Positions 59,619-64,000 of a stretch of 64,000 nt of DNA are shown here, piece after piece. The translations under genes and the position numbers were made by a program. Positions within the stretch are counted from its first letter, which is position 1. The number at the start of each line of letters is the position of its first letter. The notes under the pieces were generated by a model. That model was not told where the DNA came from. It was given only the letters and a program-made list of their open reading frames with translations, and made no database searches. Origin of the DNA: Lodderomyces elongisporus (lineage: Eukaryota; Ascomycota; Pichiomycetes; Serinales; Debaryomycetaceae); NCBI RefSeq assembly GCF_030384665.1, contig NC_083679.1, positions 992,001-1,056,000 of the forward strand, read 5' to 3'.

Positions 59619-61199
59619 ATGTCAGAGTTTAATGTTTCCACGCCGTTGGTGGATAGATTGTTAAATGAGCAGGCTAAAAGTTTTATTTCCTCGAACCAGC
59701 AAATCAATTACCTTTACAACTTGTACCAGACCTCGTCATGGCTCCAAATCATTGCCACCTTTATTGTCTCAGTCTTGCTTTATGACCAAGTCAGGTACCA
59801 GTTGAACAAAGGCTCTATTGCCGGCCCCAAGTTCAAAGTTTGGCCTATTATTGGTCCATTCTTGGAATCATTGGACCCTAAGTTTGAAGAGTACAAATCC
59901 AAATGGGATAGTGGTGAGTTGAGCTGTGTTTCCATCTTCCACAAGTTTGTTGTTATTGCCTCAAGCAGAGATTTGGCAAGAAAGATTTTGTCGTCACCCA
60001 AATACGTCAAGCCATGTGTTGTTGATGTTGCCATCAAGATCTTGAGACCAACAAACTGGGTGTTTTTGGATGGTAAGGCCCACACTGACTACCGTAGATC
60101 ATTGAATGGGTTGTTTTCCCAAAAGGCTTTGGAAATTTATATTGGCGTTCAAGAGAAATATATGGACATTTATTTAGAAAGATTCTGCAAATACGAGGGC
60201 CCAAGAGAATTTTTCCCAGAGTTTAGAGAATTGTTGTGTGCCTTGTCATTGAGAACCTTTTGTGGTGACTACATCACCGAGGACCAGATTGCTTTGGTTG
60301 CCGACAACTATTACAAAGTCACTGCTGCTTTAGAGTTGGTTAATTTCCCAATCATCTTGCCATACACAAAAACATGGTACGGTAAAAAGATTGCTGATGA
60401 GACAATGAAGATCTTTGCCAACTGTTCTGCAATGGCCAAAGTTCATATCGAAAATGGTGGTTCCCCAACATGTATCATGGATGAATGGATCTTTTTGATG
60501 AAGGAAGCTAGAGAAAAGCATTTGGATGACCCAGAGTCCAGATTGTTGATTAGAGAATTCTCAGACAAGGAAATCTCTGAGGTTATTTTCACTTTCTTAT
60601 TTGCTTCCCAAGACGCTTCTAGTTCATTGGCATGCTGGTTATTCCAAATTGTTGCTGATAGACCAGATATCGTTGCCAAAATTAGAGAAGAACAATTGCG
60701 TGTGAGAAACAACGACCCTAGTGTACCATTGGACTTGAACCTCATTAACGAAATGACATACACCAACAATGTTGTTAAAGAGAGTTTGAGATATAGACCA
60801 CCGGTCTTGATGGTGCCATATGTTGTTAAGCAGCCTTTCCCAGTCACTGAGTCGTACACCGCACCAAAGGGATCAATGATTATTCCAACATTGTACCCTG
60901 CATTGCATGATCCAGAAGTTTATGACGATCCAGACACTTTTATTCCTGAGAGATGGGAAACCGCTAGTGGCGATATGTACAAGCGAAATTGGCTTGTTTT
61001 TGGTACCGGTCCACACGTTTGTCTTGGTAAAAACTATGTCTTGATGTTGTTTACCGGTATGTTGGGTAAGTTTGTCATGAACTCTGATATTGTTCATCAC
61101 AAAACCGCATTGAGTGAGGAGATTAAAGTTTTTGCAACCATTTTCCCCAAGGATGACTTGATTTTGGAATGGCACAAGAGAGACCCGTTGGCTGTTTGA
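59619..61199 (+). CDS. ERG5: C-22 sterol desaturase (CYP61)
   Basis: Cytochrome P450 of the ER that introduces the C22-C23 double bond in ergosterol synthesis. 526 residues; an N-terminal TM anchor at about 36-54 is followed by the family block GSIAGPKFKVWPIIGPFLESLDPKFEEYK. The I-helix FTFLFASQDASSSLACW, the ExxR motif in KESLRYRPP, and the heme-binding loop FGTGPHVCLGK (Cys about 470) are intact. Sequence matches S. cerevisiae Erg5 along its whole length. SRE-like motifs lie 650-760 bp upstream, and a TATA box lies about 600 bp upstream, so the transcript probably has a long leader. Confidence 0.97.
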   Translation: MSEFNVSTPLVDRLLNEQAKSFISSNQQINYLYNLYQTSSWLQIIATFIVSVLLYDQVRYQLNKGSIAGPKFKVWPIIGPFLESLDPKFEEYKSKWDSGELSCVSIFHKFVVIASSRDLARKILSSPKYVKPCVVDVAIKILRPTNWVFLDGKAHTDYRRSLNGLFSQKALEIYIGVQEKYMDIYLERFCKYEGPREFFPEFRELLCALSLRTFCGDYITEDQIALVADNYYKVTAALELVNFPIILPYTKTWYGKKIADETMKIFANCSAMAKVHIENGGSPTCIMDEWIFLMKEAREKHLDDPESRLLIREFSDKEISEVIFTFLFASQDASSSLACWLFQIVADRPDIVAKIREEQLRVRNNDPSVPLDLNLINEMTYTNNVVKESLRYRPPVLMVPYVVKQPFPVTESYTAPKGSMIIPTLYPALHDPEVYDDPDTFIPERWETASGDMYKRNWLVFGTGPHVCLGKNYVLMLFTGMLGKFVMNSDIVHHKTALSEEIKVFATIFPKDDLILEWHKRDPLAV

Positions 61200-61629
61200 A
61201 CTGCTGAAGCTCATTAAGCAGTGCAACAATGTAAAAACAATACCGCATAATAGCGTAATAACATTACCGCATAATAGCGTAGTAAGTAGTTCATCAAAAA
61301 TGGTCTAAGAAGACTAGTGAGATAGCGACATTGTATTCATATTTATATACTTTACCATTATTATTACTATTTTTATTATTTTCTTTATCAGCATGTTTAT
61401 TTGTTCCCTCTCAACTCAGTTTTTTGTATTTCGTGATGATGATGACTTATATTATCTATTTCTTAATTTTCGTGTATACATGTATATATATAGGTATATA
61501 CAAATTTATTCCTCTGGGCGCAAGGGCGCGACGCCGGAATTTATTTCCCACATCATAGCTTTTCTCCACATATATTTAGATACATACTTTTATATACAAA
61601 GGTCAACAACAATTTCAACCTTGTACATC
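61200..61629. other. Spacer ERG5 to TAF13
   Basis: 430 bp with two copies of ACCGCATAATAGCGTA (about 61242-61280) just after ERG5. The frame leading to TAF13 is open for 79 codons before the ATG but is not protein-like. No gene. Confidence 0.55.
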
Positions 61630-62400
61630 ATGACGGAGTCGAGCCAACCTAAGCAGTCCAGTAAGCTGAGTCAACCTACCCGGACTAGTCAAACGAATGA
61701 TGCTTCTCCTGAAACTCCGCTTCCTCCTGTCATTTACCCAAAAAGAAAACGTAAGGGTTTGTTTACAAAGGACATTGAAAACCTACTTTTTGCGATGGGA
61801 GATGCTCCATATACTCAGGAATCTACGATAAATGCCATAGAGGATATTCTCATTGATTATGTAACTATGCTAGCATCCAAAATGGTTCATAGAGCATCAT
61901 CTCAAGGTCGACGAAATCGTATCAAGTTGAATGACTTGGCGTTTGTCTTGCGTCATGATCCACTCAAACTTAGTCGAATGTTGTATATTCTTGAACAGAG
62001 CCATCGAATCGAGAAGGCCAAGAAGATGTTCAATGACGATGATGATGCTCAAGATGCCAGTGGTAAAAAGGTGAAGCGCAAAGGTGGAGGACTATTCGAC
62101 GATGAAAGTGATGGCGATGATGACGAGGAAGACGATGGTGGTGATGGTGAAAATGGAGAAGGTGGTGTTGGTGGTGAAAGAGGTGTACATTATAATGAAG
62201 AAGACGGCGAGGATGGTGAAGGTGGTTCAAAGGAAGAGAGTTTATTGGGTGAGCCCGTGCTTGATGCTGAAGGGAACATCATAAGACGCAAACGAAAGTA
62301 TAAAAAGAGGGCAGTTGAGTATGATGAGAATGGGAATGTAATAAAGAAAAAATACAAAAAGAGAAAGACAGCTGCCACGGCCGAAGGAGATAAGAAATAG
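61630..62400 (+). CDS. TAF13: TFIID subunit Taf13 with long charged tail
   Basis: Histone-fold TFIID subunit that pairs with Taf11 and helps TFIID engage TBP at promoters. The start is ATG 61630 (MTESSQPKQ). The 256-residue protein has a Ser/Thr/Pro-rich N-terminus (1-40) and the TFIID-18 histone fold (about 41-125, KGLFTKDIENLLFAMGD...INAIEDILIDYVTML...LNDLAFVLRHDP). The C-terminal half has no counterpart in the core family: an acidic Asp/Glu/Gly stretch (about 135-215) and a basic Lys/Arg end with two KYKKR-type motifs. S. cerevisiae Taf13 is about 167 residues, so the tail is a lineage-specific extension. Confidence 0.93.
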   Translation: MTESSQPKQSSKLSQPTRTSQTNDASPETPLPPVIYPKRKRKGLFTKDIENLLFAMGDAPYTQESTINAIEDILIDYVTMLASKMVHRASSQGRRNRIKLNDLAFVLRHDPLKLSRMLYILEQSHRIEKAKKMFNDDDDAQDASGKKVKRKGGGLFDDESDGDDDEEDDGGDGENGEGGVGGERGVHYNEEDGEDGEGGSKEESLLGEPVLDAEGNIIRRKRKYKKRAVEYDENGNVIKKKYKKRKTAATAEGDKK

Positions 62401-62999
62401 TGGGAACTATACTATAAGAAAGGTAGATGTATGGATAAATATATAGAGAGAGGGCAGCAGCAATAGTTCTATTGGTCTTTTAGTAACTTCTTTCAATTCA
62501 AGTTGATTAAACTAAATGATAATGTTGCCGATGCTGTTTGTACAAAGCTTACTAATGCACATGACACTTTTTGTAATGAACAGTAATGAAATCCAGTGCG
62601 CACTAAAATTATTCTGATTCTGATTCTTCTTCCTCTTCTTCTTCTTCCGTTCTATTTCTCTCTTTCTCTCTTTCTCTCTTTCTCACACACTTCCTCACAC
62701 TCTTTCTCATTTCTTAACGCTGAGATTGATCCCTTTGCAAAACTTAAATTGTTTTTCATTCACTCTTTCTCAGTTTTAACCCCTAGTCTATACACAACAC
62801 ATAAAAACAGTATATCAAGTTCAGCAAATTCATAAAATTTGTCAAATTTGTCAAAAACAAAATCCTAAGAATACAGAATCAGAGTAAATAGAAAACATCG
62901 AAATAACACCAGAAAACGCCAGTTTCTCTTTGAAGAAGAAAAAAAAAAGATCATTAATAAAAGGAAAATAAAAGAAAAAGGAATAAGATCAAATCAAGA
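62401..62999. other. Spacer TAF13 to SSM4
   Basis: 599 bp with TTC/CTT repeats (about 62610-62690). No gene or RNA seen. Confidence 0.55.
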
Positions 63000-64000
63000 A
63001 TGGCCGATCTTGAACATACGTGTCGTATATGTCGTGGTGAAGGCACGCCATCTCAACCATTATACCACCCTTGTAAATGTCGAGGATCTATCAAATACAT
63101 CCATCAAGATTGTTTATTAGAATGGTTGAAGCATTCTAACAAGTCTAATAATGAAAAGTGTGATATATGTAATACCCCTTACCGGTTCAAGATCATTTAC
63201 GACCCAAATATGCCCAAGAAGATTCCCTTAAGTTTGGTTTGGCTGAAGTTTGTGCAGACTGTGTCTTCAACATTCACCAAGAGCACAAGTATAGCATTAT
63301 ATGTTGCGTGCATAATCATTCAGGTTCCAATATTCTGGATGTTTTGCGGTCGAGTTTACACATGGGCCATCGATGGAAGTCTACCCGAAAACAACCCAAA
63401 AGTATTGGATGCCTTATACTATGGGAACTACAATCTACGAGCAGTGTTAAGCAGTATGGAAAACTTGACACCAGCATTGAAAACATTAACAGAATGGAGG
63501 GTGTTTTTCAGCTATACATACTTTACGGGATTGAGACACTTGGTTATTTTGTTGATTGTGCATATTGCATTGTTTGTCGAGAGAGAATGGGTGATTCGCG
63601 ATGAGGGATACTTGAAGTTGTTAAATAGAAAGATTGGGCGTGAACCAAAGACGAAATTGGTTAATATGTTGCAGAATGCGATCCAAGGATTACGTGAACA
63701 ACAGAGAAACCGTGCTGAAGCGGAAGGAAGAGATGAAATGGAGGAGGGGGAAAGAAGAGAATTTAATCAGTTAGAGGCAGCACAAAATTTACAACGTTTG
63801 GACATGTTAACCAAAGCAATTGAAGATTTGCAAAATCAGGAAGCGGATGAACAAGCTAATAATGAGTTGCATGAGAATTTGAGAAGAGCAATCATCAGAG
63901 GTGAATTGTTTCATGAAAATCATGACGCAGAAGCACAAGAACAAGAGCAGCAACAACAACAACAACGAGAAGAAGAAGAAGAAAACGAGGAAATTGGCGT
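63000..64000 (+). CDS. SSM4: Doa10/Ssm4 membrane ubiquitin ligase, 3' end outside window
   Basis: ER and inner-nuclear-membrane RING-CH ubiquitin ligase of the ERAD pathway. ATG at 63000 opens a frame that runs to the window end (333 codons seen; the family is about 1,200-1,300 residues). The N-terminal RING-CH (C4HC3) is complete: Cys8, Cys11, Cys25, Cys27, His35, Cys38, Cys54, Cys57. The first two TM segments are at about 97-118 and 177-197. A Glu/Gln-rich, probably cytosolic segment follows (about 225-333), ending in a Q-run and E-run. The partner E2s in S. cerevisiae are Ubc6 and Ubc7, not Rad6. The partial protein agrees fully with the family order. Confidence 0.95.
   Translation, partial: MADLEHTCRICRGEGTPSQPLYHPCKCRGSIKYIHQDCLLEWLKHSNKSNNEKCDICNTPYRFKIIYDPNMPKKIPLSLVWLKFVQTVSSTFTKSTSIALYVACIIIQVPIFWMFCGRVYTWAIDGSLPENNPKVLDALYYGNYNLRAVLSSMENLTPALKTLTEWRVFFSYTYFTGLRHLVILLIVHIALFVEREWVIRDEGYLKLLNRKIGREPKTKLVNMLQNAIQGLREQQRNRAEAEGRDEMEEGERREFNQLEAAQNLQRLDMLTKAIEDLQNQEADEQANNELHENLRRAIIRGELFHENHDAEAQEQEQQQQQQREEEEENEEIG

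Overview
This window is nuclear DNA from a budding yeast of the CUG-Ser clade (Candida/Lodderomyces group). Genes are compact and almost all without introns, at roughly one per 2.2 kb. Spacers are AT-rich and full of poly-A/T, polypurine and microsatellite tracts, and nearly every recognisable product is a Saccharomycotina orthologue. The code assignment can be read from the sequence: in RAD6 two CTG codons (codons 25 and 27) fall where Rad6 proteins carry serine. CTG codons throughout the window should therefore be read as Ser. The species cannot be fixed from sequence alone; the Lodderomyces elongisporus / C. parapsilosis branch is a guess.

Left third (1-24 kb): the 3' part of carboxypeptidase Y, a large unknown four-TM protein, the exosome helicase MTR4, the Rab-GAP GYP7, an RNase T2, the vacuolar polyphosphatase PPN2 divergent from it, nicotinamidase PNC1, the splicing factor ISY1, ENP2 (40S biogenesis), and two unrecognised proteins. 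Between ISY1 and ENP2 lies a well-formed solo LTR (17019-17470) with perfect terminal inverted repeats and a 5-bp target duplication. It carries three evenly spaced Ste12-type TGAAACA motifs.

Middle (25-42 kb): a run of amino-acid and translation genes: ARG4, cytosolic AsnRS (DED81), cytosolic ProRS, HIS2 and mitochondrial AsnRS (SLM5). Perfect Gcn4 sites (TGASTCA) lie in the ARG4 promoter and in the shared DED81/ProRS promoter. Next come TIM9, which has a clear 238-nt intron splitting its last codons, a bromodomain protein of BRD8/Bdc1 type with a long Glu/Gln repeat region, and an M16 metalloprotease.

Right third (42-64 kb): an MNN2-family Golgi alpha-1,2-mannosyltransferase, an unknown single-TM protein, GEP7, RAD6, the subtilisin-like vacuolar protease PRB1, a zinc-finger/AZUL-domain protein, NOC3 (60S biogenesis), ERG5 with sterol-response elements upstream, TAF13, and the 5' part of the ER/nuclear-envelope ubiquitin ligase SSM4/DOA10, cut by the window end. 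RAD6 (E2) and DOA10 (E3) are both ubiquitin enzymes, but nothing here suggests they act together. No tRNA, rRNA, CRISPR array or autonomous transposon was found.

The most useful new observations are the solo LTR and its pheromone-response-like array next to an ISY1 that lacks its usual N-terminus, the TIM9 intron, a shortened MTR4 arch/KOW domain, a possible spliced or uORF-containing ERG5 leader, and a RAD6 acidic-tail minisatellite that continues in frame past the stop codon.
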